Of a stretch of 37,032 nucleotides of DNA, positions 11,039 through 18,079 are shown piece by piece (positions within the stretch are counted from its first letter, which is position 1; every line of letters begins with the position of its first letter). The DNA comes from DATDMG01 sp036518955 (lineage in GTDB: Bacteria > Actinomycetota > Actinomycetes > Actinomycetales > Kineosporiaceae). A program made the position numbers and the translations under genes. The notes under the pieces were generated by a model that did not search any database, had not been told where the DNA came from, and saw only the letters and a program-made list of their open reading frames with translations. The stretch spans positions 1 through 37,032 of the forward strand of contig DATDMG010000260.1 in NCBI GenBank assembly GCA_036518955.1, in the 5' to 3' direction.

Positions 11039-12220
11039 ATGACGCAGTCCGACCTGGGTGACCCCGACGGCTTCATGGTCCACACCGCGCCCGTGGGTCT
11101 GGCGGACGACGGCCGGGACGACCTGACCGTGCTGGTGTCGCGGGTGCCCGCGGTGGTGAGCGCGGTGTTCACCCGCTCACGCTTCGCCGGGCCGAGCGTC
11201 CTGCTGAGCCGCCAGGCCTGCACGGACCAGCGGGCCCGCGGAGTCGTCGTGCTGGCCAGGAACGCCAACGTGGCCACCGGGCCCGAGGGCGAGCGCAACG
11301 CGCGGGAGGTGCGGGCCCTGGTGGCCGGTAGCCTGGGCGTTCCGGAGGACGAACTGCTCATCGCGTCGACCGGGGTGATCGGACGTCAGTACCCGATGCC
11401 CGCGCTGCGGGAGCATCTTCCAGGGGTGGGAGCCGCCCTGCGCCAGGGCGGTTTCGACCGGGCCGCCGCGGCCATCATGACGACGGACCGGACGGTGAAG
11501 ATCGCCCGGGCCCGGGTCGGCTCCGCTGTCCTGGTCGGGATCGCCAAGGGCGTCGGGATGCTCGAGCCCGACATGGCGACCCTGCTCGCCTTCTTCGCGA
11601 CGGACGCGGGACTGGACCCGAGGACGCAACAGCAGATCTTCATCCGGGTCATGGACCGCACCTTCAACGCGGTCTCCATCGACACCGACACCTCGACCAG
11701 CGACACCGCGGCGCTGTTCGCCAACGGACTGGCGGGCCCGGTGGAGCCGGCGGCCTTCGAGGCGGCGCTGCACGAGGTCGCGCTGTCCCTGACCCGAGGG
11801 ATCGCCAAGGACGGCGAGGGGGCCGGCAAGCTGATCGAGGTGCAGGTCACCGGCGCGCGCGACGACGCGCAGGCGAAGCGCGTGGGGAAGGCCGTGGTGA
11901 ACTCTCCGCTGGTCAAGACGGCGGTGCACGGATGCGACCCGAACTGGGGCCGGGTGGCCATGGCGGTGGGCAAGTGCTCCGACGACACCGACATCCACCA
12001 GGACGGGATTCGGATCCGCTTCGGCGATGTCGTCGTCTACCCGCCGGCGGCGCGCAGCCACGCCTCGGACGACGAGGCCCGGGCAGCCGTGACGGACCAG
12101 ATGGCCGCCGACGAGGTCGTGATCGGGGTGGAGCTCGGGATCGCCGACGGCGCCTTCACCGTCTACGGATGCGATCTGACCGAGGACTACGTACGGCTCA
12201 ACTCGAGCTACTCGACCTGA
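11039..12220 (+). CDS. oat2: ornithine acetyltransferase, Oat2 (clavulanic acid ORF6)-like ArgJ family
   Basis: This 393-residue Ntn-fold enzyme moves an acetyl group between N-acetylornithine and glutamate. The family cuts itself into alpha and beta chains before a threonine; that residue is T181 here, in GVGMLEPDMATLL, and T111/G112 in ASTGVIG match the oxyanion site. The length, the start GFMVHTAPVGLADDGRDD and the C-terminal CDLTEDYVRLNS closely match my recollection of Oat2 (ORF6) of the Streptomyces clavuligerus clavulanic acid cluster rather than primary ArgJ. No argB/C/D/H genes lie nearby, which also points to secondary metabolism. AGGAGGGG precedes ATG 11039. The frame is intact while many neighbours are broken. 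A primary ArgJ role is less likely. Confidence 0.93.
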   Translation: MTQSDLGDPDGFMVHTAPVGLADDGRDDLTVLVSRVPAVVSAVFTRSRFAGPSVLLSRQACTDQRARGVVVLARNANVATGPEGERNAREVRALVAGSLGVPEDELLIASTGVIGRQYPMPALREHLPGVGAALRQGGFDRAAAAIMTTDRTVKIARARVGSAVLVGIAKGVGMLEPDMATLLAFFATDAGLDPRTQQQIFIRVMDRTFNAVSIDTDTSTSDTAALFANGLAGPVEPAAFEAALHEVALSLTRGIAKDGEGAGKLIEVQVTGARDDAQAKRVGKAVVNSPLVKTAVHGCDPNWGRVAMAVGKCSDDTDIHQDGIRIRFGDVVVYPPAARSHASDDEARAAVTDQMAADEVVIGVELGIADGAFTVYGCDLTEDYVRLNSSYST

Positions 12221-12232
12221 CCTGACCTGCCG

Positions 12233-12634
12233 TCAGGCCGCCCGATCAGCGGAGGGTTGATCCACCAGCGAGTACGCGTTGTACCGGAGGAGGATGCCCT
12301 CCCGGGTCCGCAACGCGTCAGCGATCTCGGCGGTCCCGCGCGGCAGCGGGCGCCGGGCCGTCCGGTCGGTGAGTTCCGATCCGGCGAAGAGTTCCCGTCG
12401 GTAGGGGTGCGGCGCGGTCAGGACGTGGACATCCGGCAACGACGGTCCGAAGAAGCCGTCGTGATAGGCGGAGAACCCTTCCGCGCCGCCGCTGGTGGAA
12501 TGCACCATGCGCAACGGGTCCGGGCTGAGCGACACCAGCCGGGCGGCACGTTCGACGGCCCGGTCGTTCGACATCGGGCCCCAGGTATGGAAGTACTCCC
12601 GGCGCATCATCTGGTCCGCCGCGGCGCGCGCCAG
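12233..12634 (-). pseudogene. class III aminotransferase remnant (Cvm6-like)
   Basis: The frame reads QMMRREYFHTWGPMSNDR, then ERAARLVSLSPDPLRMVHST and SGGAEG, the region before the PLP pocket of class III aminotransferases. It jumps at about 12476 to FSAYHDGFFGPSLPDVH and APHPYRRELFAG, which in intact enzymes lies some 45 residues later. The PLP-lysine domain is absent, and the tail after 12370 is not recognisable. It is convergent with oat, with a 12-bp gap. An aminotransferase of this class (cvm6/cvm6P) is encoded in clavam clusters. The upstream 300 bp (12635-12936) show no gene. Confidence 0.78.
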
Positions 12635-12936
12635 CCGGACCCGGCGGTCAGGACGACCCGATCGGTCCGGTCCCCCGGGAGGGTGGGGTGGATCAATGCG
12701 GCGAGGTCCGTCCTTCCCGGGGGACGACCGGTGACAGCAGGTTGACCGCACGGCCTTGGTGAGCCCTGGACGACGGCGTCTCACCCACAGGGGACGTCGC
12801 TCGCGCAGATCAGCCCGGCCGACGGCCGAGCCAGCGAACCATCCAACGGTCGTCAGGAACCGGATGCCACAGTCGGAGTCGATTCCGCCGGGTGTGTGCA
12901 GTCCTGACTGGACGTGAGACTGAAGGGAGACCGCCG

Positions 12937-13255
12937 ATGAAGTCCATCCTCTTCTACCTACCCACGCTCATGCTTCGGAATTTGACGCGCCAGGCCCAGG
13001 CTGCCGATGAGCTCGGCTACTGGGGTATTTCCTTCACCGAGCACCATTTCCATTCGGAGGAGCCAGGTCTCCAACAACCCGATCATGCTCGGTCTGTACC
13101 TGGCGCTGCAGACGCAACACATCCGGGTCGGCGAGATGGCCAATGTTCTCCCCTGCCGCCATCCGATCCGGCTCGCCGAAGACCTGGCGATGCCCGATCA
13201 CATGACCCGCGGACGCGCGTTCGTCGGTATCGCGCGAGGCTTCCAGAATTGGCGA
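12937..13255 (+). pseudogene. luciferase-like flavin monooxygenase remnant (Cvm5-like)
   Basis: The original start seems preserved (AAGGGAG before ATG 12937). Frame one reads MKSILFYLPT, lacks about 20 residues, and continues MLRNLTRQAQAADELGYWG and SFTEHHFHSEE. At about 13060 the reading must shift frame to continue VSNNPIMLGLYLALQTQHI, LPCRHPIRLAEDLAM and TRGRAFVGIARGFQ. This is the N-terminal third of a bacterial luciferase-family flavin-dependent monooxygenase. At about 13250 it ends abruptly against an unrelated fragment. Such an enzyme (cvm5), with a flavin reductase, belongs to alanylclavam clusters. Confidence 0.82.
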
Positions 13256-13266
13256 CCCTCCTCCCC

Positions 13267-13462
13267 GGCGCTCACGATCAGTGCTTCGTCGTTGACGACG
13301 AGGAGCGGACGGCGGCGGTGATGCCGCGGGCCGAGGTCCGGGTGATCCCCGGTCCCCGGGGGGCACCTCGCCGGTGCCGGCGCCAACGAGCACGACAGGC
13401 GGTTCATCAGCGAGGCGATCACGGAGCTGCTGGACCGCAGGACCCTGCCGGTCGGCCGCTGA
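13267..13462 (+). pseudogene. alpha/beta-hydrolase C-terminal remnant
   Basis: The frame reads HDQCFVVDDEERTAAVMP and RAEVRVIPG, the region of the catalytic acid in alpha/beta hydrolases (HD...GH pattern). After a frameshift near 13360 it continues LAGAGANEHDRRFISEAITE and ends with a normal TGA at 13460-13462. Only the last 65 residues or so remain, joined to the monooxygenase remnant. The family call rests on this short pattern. Confidence 0.55.
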
Positions 13463-13560
13463 CCGACGGACCGGCGGCGTTCCGGCACGGCGGTTCCGAC
13501 CGGGCGGTATCCGGGACGACCGCATACACGAGACGAGTGACTCTCACCGCGGAGGAAACC

Positions 13561-13938
13561 ATGGAGACCAAGGTGTTCGTGACCCCGGCCGCCCCGACGC
13601 CCGTCGGGTCCTATTCCCAGGCGGTCCAGCGAGGATCGATCATCGCCGTGTCCGGGATGGTCGCCCTGGACCCGGCCACCGGAAAGGTCGTCGAGGGCGG
13701 GATCGCCGAGCAGACCGCGCAGGTTCTCACCAATATCGAGGCGATCCTGGAGGCTGCCGGGACCAGCTTCGCCGAGGTCATCAGCCTTCGGGTGTATCTC
13801 GCCGACGGCAAGGATTTCGCCGAGATGAACCGGGTGTACACCGAGCGCATCACCGAGCCGTACCCGACGAGGGCGACCGTGTTCGTCGGGTTGCCCCCGG
13901 GATTTCTCGTCGAGATCGAGGCCCTGGCCGTGGTCTGA
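13561..13938 (+). CDS. RidA/YjgF family deaminase (OrfB-like)
   Basis: This 125-residue protein is full length for the family. RidA proteins hydrolyse reactive enamine/imine intermediates released by PLP dehydratases. The conserved features are present: VGSYSQAV near the N-terminus, the substrate-binding arginine R104 in YPTRATV, and the C-terminal FLVEIEALAVV. GGAGGAAACC precedes ATG 13561. It lies between remnants of a monooxygenase/hydrolase and a class I aminotransferase, and a dehydratase remnant lies at 10572. A YjgF protein (orfB) is part of alanylclavam clusters. It is intact and may still act as a general imine deaminase. Confidence 0.92.
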   Translation: METKVFVTPAAPTPVGSYSQAVQRGSIIAVSGMVALDPATGKVVEGGIAEQTAQVLTNIEAILEAAGTSFAEVISLRVYLADGKDFAEMNRVYTERITEPYPTRATVFVGLPPGFLVEIEALAVV

Positions 13939-13984
13939 CGCCCGGCCGGCCGCCCGGTCGCGGCCAGCGGGGGAACCCCCTCGA

Positions 13985-14238
13985 CGTCTGCTGGACCGGC
14001 GGCGACGCCGACCAGGAGATCACTGTCAGCTGCGGCGCGACCGAGGGCATGATGCTCTCGGTCGCGCCGTGACCGACGTGGCGACGAGGTTCTCGTCCCC
14101 CAACCGTTCTTCGAGTCCTCTCCCGGCGCCGTGCGGCTGGCCGGCGCGGTGCTGGTTCCAGGCCCCGACATGCTCGCCATCGTCCAGGTGACAGCGGGCG
14201 TGGCCGGCGCAGCGCCCAGCGCTGAAGCCGAGCAGTGA
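13985..14238 (+). pseudogene. class I/II aminotransferase remnant (OrfC-like)
   Basis: One frame reads DADQEITVSCGATEGMMLSV and hits TGA at 14070-14072. With frame corrections just downstream, the translation continues GDEVLVPQPFFESSPGAVRL and AGAVLVPGPD. In class I aminotransferases these two segments are adjacent (GATEG binds PLP phosphate; the next strand is EVLVPQPFFE). At least two single-base losses, near 14065 and 14080, broke the gene; the rest is gone. It follows ridA on the same strand, matching orfB-orfC order in alanylclavam clusters as I recall it. Confidence 0.78.
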
Positions 14239-14325
14239 CGACAGGGTCCGTCGAGCCGGTGCGACGCGCCCGAGCCGCATCGGGTCTGACGGTTCGCGCG
14301 GGGGGCTGGCGGCGTCCGCGAAGGC

Positions 14326-15162
14326 TCAGACCGGCCGAGGCAGGATCCGGCGCAGCTGGATCGGCCGCCCCCGCTGCCGCCATTCGCGGGGGTACCCGAC
14401 GGAGACCTCCTCGAACGGCACGCCGTCCAGCACCTGCGTGCGCGGGATGTGGAGGTGGCCGTAGACGGCGGCGCAGGCCCGGTAGCGGCGGTGCCACGTG
14501 GCGGTCCGGGTCGTGCCGCACCACAGGGCGAATTCCGGATGCCACAGAATCCGCGTGGGCTCGCGCACCAGCGGCCAGTGGGAGACCAGCACGGTCGGGA
14601 GGTCGCTCGGCACCTCGTCGAGCCGCTGCTCGGTGCGGGCGAGCCGGTCCCAACACCAGGCCTCGCGGCTCGGGAACGGGTCGGGGTGCAGCAGGAGTTC
14701 ATCGGTGCACACCACGCCACGGTCATGCGCATAGGCGAGCGCGGCCTCCTTCCCGACCAGACCGTCGGGCAGGAAGCTGTAGTCGTAGAGCACGAACAGC
14801 GGCGCAACCACCGCGTCGCCGCCCGGTCCCGACCACACCGGGAACGGGTCCTCCGGCGTGTGGATGCCGAGTCGCCGGCAGAGCGCTACCAGGTACTCGT
14901 ACCGGCGCACCCCACGTAGGGTCACGGGGTCCGTCGGTGGCGTCCACAGTTCGTGGTTGCCCGGCGCCCAGATCACGGTTCGGAACCGGTGGGCCAGCGC
15001 GCCCAGCGCCCACTCGATGTCGGCTGTGAACTCACCCACGTCCCCGGCCACGATCAGCCAGTCGTCGTCTCCGTCCGGCCGCAGCCCCTCCAGGACCGCC
15101 CGGTTCTCGAGGTGCCCGACGTGCAGGTCGCTGATCGCGAACAGTGTCGACGTACGAGCCAT
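14326..15162 (-). CDS. metallophosphoesterase (calcineurin-like)
   Basis: This 278-residue protein has every motif of the two-metal phosphoesterase fold: SDLHVGH (D12, H14), AGDVGEF (D41), APGNHELW (N69, H70, E71), VSHWP and YGHLH near the C-terminus. The substrate is not predictable from sequence; family members cleave phosphomonoesters, diesters or cyclic nucleotides. The start at 15162 is chosen because similarity begins at ARTSTLFAISDLHVGH; the frame is open further upstream to 15297, but that stretch is low-complexity Arg/Ser-rich. It has no operon partner. Confidence 0.9.
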   Translation of the reverse strand: MARTSTLFAISDLHVGHLENRAVLEGLRPDGDDDWLIVAGDVGEFTADIEWALGALAHRFRTVIWAPGNHELWTPPTDPVTLRGVRRYEYLVALCRRLGIHTPEDPFPVWSGPGGDAVVAPLFVLYDYSFLPDGLVGKEAALAYAHDRGVVCTDELLLHPDPFPSREAWCWDRLARTEQRLDEVPSDLPTVLVSHWPLVREPTRILWHPEFALWCGTTRTATWHRRYRACAAVYGHLHIPRTQVLDGVPFEEVSVGYPREWRQRGRPIQLRRILPRPV

Positions 15163-15695
15163 ACCCTCGACCGTACCTCCAGTGGAACCCGCCGCTGCCA
15201 CCAGGGAACCTCGTGTGTCCCTGCAGTTGCGTCCCGAACGCGCAGAGGAGTTCGATGTAGGGCACCGGCGGACATCAGCCGTGGGCCGCCGGCGCATTCG
15301 CCCTCACCTGGCAGGGCAGGCTGAACCTACCTCCTCCCCTGCTGGGGTGCAGGAGCAGGGCGGTACCTTCGCCACCGCCTTCGTGGATGGCGGCCCGGGC
15401 GAGAGGGGGCGGTTCACGTGGGTGGACCGTCTGCACCGGCAGGTGGTCATCGAGGGTGGCCCCGAGATCACGGTTGCTCCGCAGGGGAGTCCGGCGTCGT
15501 GAGCACCCCCTACGTCTCGTGGCGGCCGGTCGCGGGTGCTGACGAACGCCCGTTACCTCGACGGAGTCACGCCCGGCGCGGCTGACGGGGGCAGCCGCGC
15601 CGGACACCGTCAGGTGACGGCTTCGCCGTCCGGTTCTCCCGGTAGCGTGGTCACCTCGTGGTCGAGAAGGACACCGCGCGGACCCGGAGGTCGTC
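15163..15695. other. 533-bp region without a recognisable gene
   Basis: The only suggestive piece is a plus-strand open stretch at about 15346-15502, with the peptide GGTFATAFVDGG and GRFTWVDRLHRQVV, ending in TGA at 15500-15502. It has coding-like composition but no start signal, and I do not recognise it. It may be another gene remnant. Confidence 0.4.
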
Positions 15696-16262
15696 ATGTC
15701 AGCCCAGACCCGCGCGGCCGCGCCAGGTCCCGACGAGCACGCAGACCGTGTCGCCGGACCCGACGACGAGCGGGCGGGCCTGGATCTGGGGATGGCGGCG
15801 CTCGCCTCGTTCCAGCAGGTCACCCAGCAGGCTGACGGTAAGGCCAACATGCTGCTCGCCGTCCATGTGGGTCTCGCCGCGGTGCTCGCCACCCAGTTGC
15901 CCCAGGTCCGTCGAACGCCGACGCACGGCGCGTTCGCCGTCGCGTTCTGGCTGCTCTCCCTGGCCTACCTGCTGGGCTTCGTGATGGACGGCTACCTGAT
16001 CGCCCAGGTCATCCGGCCACGCGTGGCCGACTGCACCGAGGGCAATCCGTTGGCTCTGCCCAGGGCCGCGGCCGTGCCGTGGCAGCAGGGCGGGAGTCCG
16101 TCGAGCACAGCCGCGTGCGCCTCGCACGTGTGGGAGCTGGCGCAGGGGGTCGCTGCGCTGGCCGCGCAGAAGAACGCGTTGTTGACCCGTGCCGTCCTGT
16201 GGACCGCGGTGATGGTGGTCAGCGCCATGGCGTGGCTCACCCTGGTCTCCGCGGCGGGGTGA
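15696..16262 (+). CDS. membrane protein resembling the Pycsar effector (PycTM/DUF5706) family
   Basis: This 188-residue protein opens with a helix containing FQQVTQQADGKANMLLAV, which runs into a membrane span (about 50-68). It has a second span (about 78-100), a soluble stretch, and ELAQGVAALAAQKNALLTRA leading into a third span near the C-terminus. This order (amphipathic helix with D/K-A-x-x-LLA, two spans, then a conserved helix and last span) is that of PycTM-type effectors, which bind a cyclic pyrimidine nucleotide and damage the membrane. ATG 15696 follows GGAGG. No cyclase is adjacent, but a cyclase-like gene lies 1.0 kb downstream on the same strand. The family call is by pattern only. 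Confidence 0.6.
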   Translation: MSAQTRAAAPGPDEHADRVAGPDDERAGLDLGMAALASFQQVTQQADGKANMLLAVHVGLAAVLATQLPQVRRTPTHGAFAVAFWLLSLAYLLGFVMDGYLIAQVIRPRVADCTEGNPLALPRAAAVPWQQGGSPSSTAACASHVWELAQGVAALAAQKNALLTRAVLWTAVMVVSAMAWLTLVSAAG

Positions 16263-16325
16263 GGACCGGCCACCACCCCGCCGCGGCCCATGGTCCGCAC
16301 GGTCGATGCGCCACCTCGGCCAAAG

Positions 16326-16331
16326 GTATGA
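16326..16331 (+). promoter_or_regulatory. -10 promoter box for the CRP-family gene
   Basis: TATGAT matches the vegetative -10 hexamer in a very GC-rich background, 53 bp before the chosen start of the CRP-family gene. No clear -35 box is seen. If used, it rules out the alternative start at 16306. Confidence 0.5.
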
Positions 16332-16383
16332 TCTTCCGGCCCTCCGTTCGGTGCCGGCGGCCACTCGAGAGATCATTATCGGC

Positions 16384-17136
16384 ATGCGCAGGGCTGCGGA
16401 CATCTGGCCGGCAGGCAGTCTGCTCGCCGGGCTCAGCGACGCCACGCGAAGCGACCTGCTGGCGTTGGGGACGCTCCACGAGTACGCAGCGGGTAGTCGG
16501 CTGCTGACCCAGGGGGAGCGGTCGCGGCATCTCTTCCTGCTGCTCGACGGCTGGGTGAAGGTGACGTCGGACAGCGCTGACGGCCACGTCTCCTTGCTCG
16601 CCGTCCGCGTGCGTGGCGATGCCGTCGGCGAGCTGGCGAGTCTCGACGACGCCGCCAGATCGGCGACGGTATCGGCCGTCGGCCTGGTGCGGGCGCGCCG
16701 CGTCTCGCACCAGGATTTGCAGTACTTCCTCGCCCAGCACCCGGACGGCGCGGTGAGGCTGGCCACGTACATCAGCACCAAGCTGCGCTGGGCCACGGAG
16801 CGCCGCATCGAGTTCGGCGCGTTCCCGGTCGCGGTACGGGTGGCTCGGGTTCTGGTGAGTCTTGCCCGCGACTACGGGAACGCCACGGCGCAAGGCTTCT
16901 GCATCGGTGTGGAGATCTCGCAGCCGGACCTGGCCGGCTTGATCGGTGCCTCGGAGCCGAGCGTGCATCGCGCGCTCCGGGAGCTCAAGCGGGTGGGAGT
17001 CCTGGACGTCGGCTACCGGCAATTCACCATCGAGGACATCGACGCCCTGGTGACGGCGGCACGGCTCACCCCGGTCGAGGTGGTTCAGCGAGGCCTGGAC
17101 CGGCTCCTGGCCGCGCGTTCCGGCAACCGGTCGTGA
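16384..17136 (+). CDS. CRP/FNR-family transcription factor with conserved cyclic-nucleotide contacts
   Basis: This 250-residue protein has a cNMP-binding beta-roll (about 12-125) and a winged helix (about 165-235). The phosphate-binding cassette keeps G82-E83-L84 and R92-S93-A94 in GELASLDDAARSATV, equivalent to E72 and R82-S83 of E. coli CRP, so nucleotide binding is plausible; many CRP paralogues lack these. The recognition helix lies in LAGLIGASEPSVHRALRELK. Start 16384 was preferred over 16306 because a TATGAT box lies between them. It sits between a Pycsar-effector-like gene and a cyclase-like gene on the same strand, which suggests one cyclic-nucleotide circuit. Confidence 0.88.
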   Translation: MRRAADIWPAGSLLAGLSDATRSDLLALGTLHEYAAGSRLLTQGERSRHLFLLLDGWVKVTSDSADGHVSLLAVRVRGDAVGELASLDDAARSATVSAVGLVRARRVSHQDLQYFLAQHPDGAVRLATYISTKLRWATERRIEFGAFPVAVRVARVLVSLARDYGNATAQGFCIGVEISQPDLAGLIGASEPSVHRALRELKRVGVLDVGYRQFTIEDIDALVTAARLTPVEVVQRGLDRLLAARSGNRS

Positions 17137-17281
17137 GGTCCTGCCCGAGGGTGATGCGGCAGATCCCGTCACAGCATGGGGTCCGGGCAGCTGGCCCTCG
17201 ACAGACTGGGGCCCGCCTGCGCGGCGGGAGCGCGGCCCGTTCGGCGCAGACCATGACCGAGCACGCCGTGAGAGGGCAGTG

Positions 17282-18079
17282 ATGGACGACCACGTCAACC
17301 CCCGGATCCGTCGACTGTGCATCTCCGTCGACGTGGAGAGATACAGCCGCTGGGACAGCCGTGACCAGAAACAGGCCCAGGACGACCTGGCCGCCGTTCT
17401 GGACCGCACGTGCCAGGACGCCGGGATCGACCGCGCGGCGTGGAGCCTGCAGCCGGCGGGGGACGGCGAGCTCGCCGTCCTTCCGCCGGGGATCGACGAA
17501 GGCCGGGTGATCAGCGGCTTCGTCCGTCACCTCGCGATCCAGCTGTACCGGCACAATCGCACGCTGAACGAGCGGGCGGCGACCCGGCTTCGGGTGGCCA
17601 TGCACGTCGGGATGACGGAGGTCGCAGGCCTGGGCTTCGCCGGAGCCGCACCCGTGCACGCCGCGCGGCTGCGGGACTCCGCGCAATTGCGGGAGGTGAT
17701 GGCCAGCAACCCGGATGCCGACTTCGCGGTGGCCATCTCGCAACAGCTGTACGACGACCACATCGGCCATGAGTACCCGGACTTCCAGGTCGGCGACTTC
17801 CGTCGCCTGCGCGTCGAGGCTCCCGAGAACGGATTCACCGCGGACGCCTGGGTCTACCTGCCGCCCCCGACGCGCCAGGCCGGCACGGCCCCCGTCGCCG
17901 CGCGGCCCTCCGCGTCGGGGGCACGGACCGGGCCGGGGGCGACGGCTACGGCGGCGGGCCCACCCGCGGCTGGGCCCGGTCTGAACATCTCGGCCACCTC
18001 GCTGACGATCGGCAACATCGCGGCCCAGGGCGACGTCAACCACTACCACGGTTCGCATCGGGGTGACGGTGACGACTGA
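17282..18079 (+). CDS. class III nucleotidyl cyclase-like protein with C-terminal signalling motif
   Basis: This 265-residue protein has a cyclase-fold domain at about 10-195. Metal-binding aspartates are D17 in ISVDVERYS and D61 in AGDGELAV. Their 44-residue spacing equals that of D396 and D440 in mammalian adenylyl cyclase. RLRVAMHVGMTEV and PVHAARLRDS follow in the expected order and keep the Arg, but the usual Asn three residues before AAR is Val, so activity and base choice are open. After an Ala/Pro/Gly-rich linker (197-232) comes a terminal motif, ISATSLTIGNIAAQGDV (236-252), shared with the next protein. ATG 17282 follows GAGAGGG. It overlaps the ATPase gene by 17 bp. It could be an inactive sensor. 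Confidence 0.72.
   Translation: MDDHVNPRIRRLCISVDVERYSRWDSRDQKQAQDDLAAVLDRTCQDAGIDRAAWSLQPAGDGELAVLPPGIDEGRVISGFVRHLAIQLYRHNRTLNERAATRLRVAMHVGMTEVAGLGFAGAAPVHAARLRDSAQLREVMASNPDADFAVAISQQLYDDHIGHEYPDFQVGDFRRLRVEAPENGFTADAWVYLPPPTRQAGTAPVAARPSASGARTGPGATATAAGPPAAGPGLNISATSLTIGNIAAQGDVNHYHGSHRGDGDD

Noticed and set aside
14235..15029. Plus-strand open frame over the metallophosphoesterase gene
   Set aside because: It is Arg/Ala/Gly-rich antisense translation without motifs.
17150..17200. CRP-type operator before the cyclase-like gene
   Set aside because: GTGA and TCAC half-sites occur, but 14 bp apart rather than 6, so they do not fit a CRP dimer.
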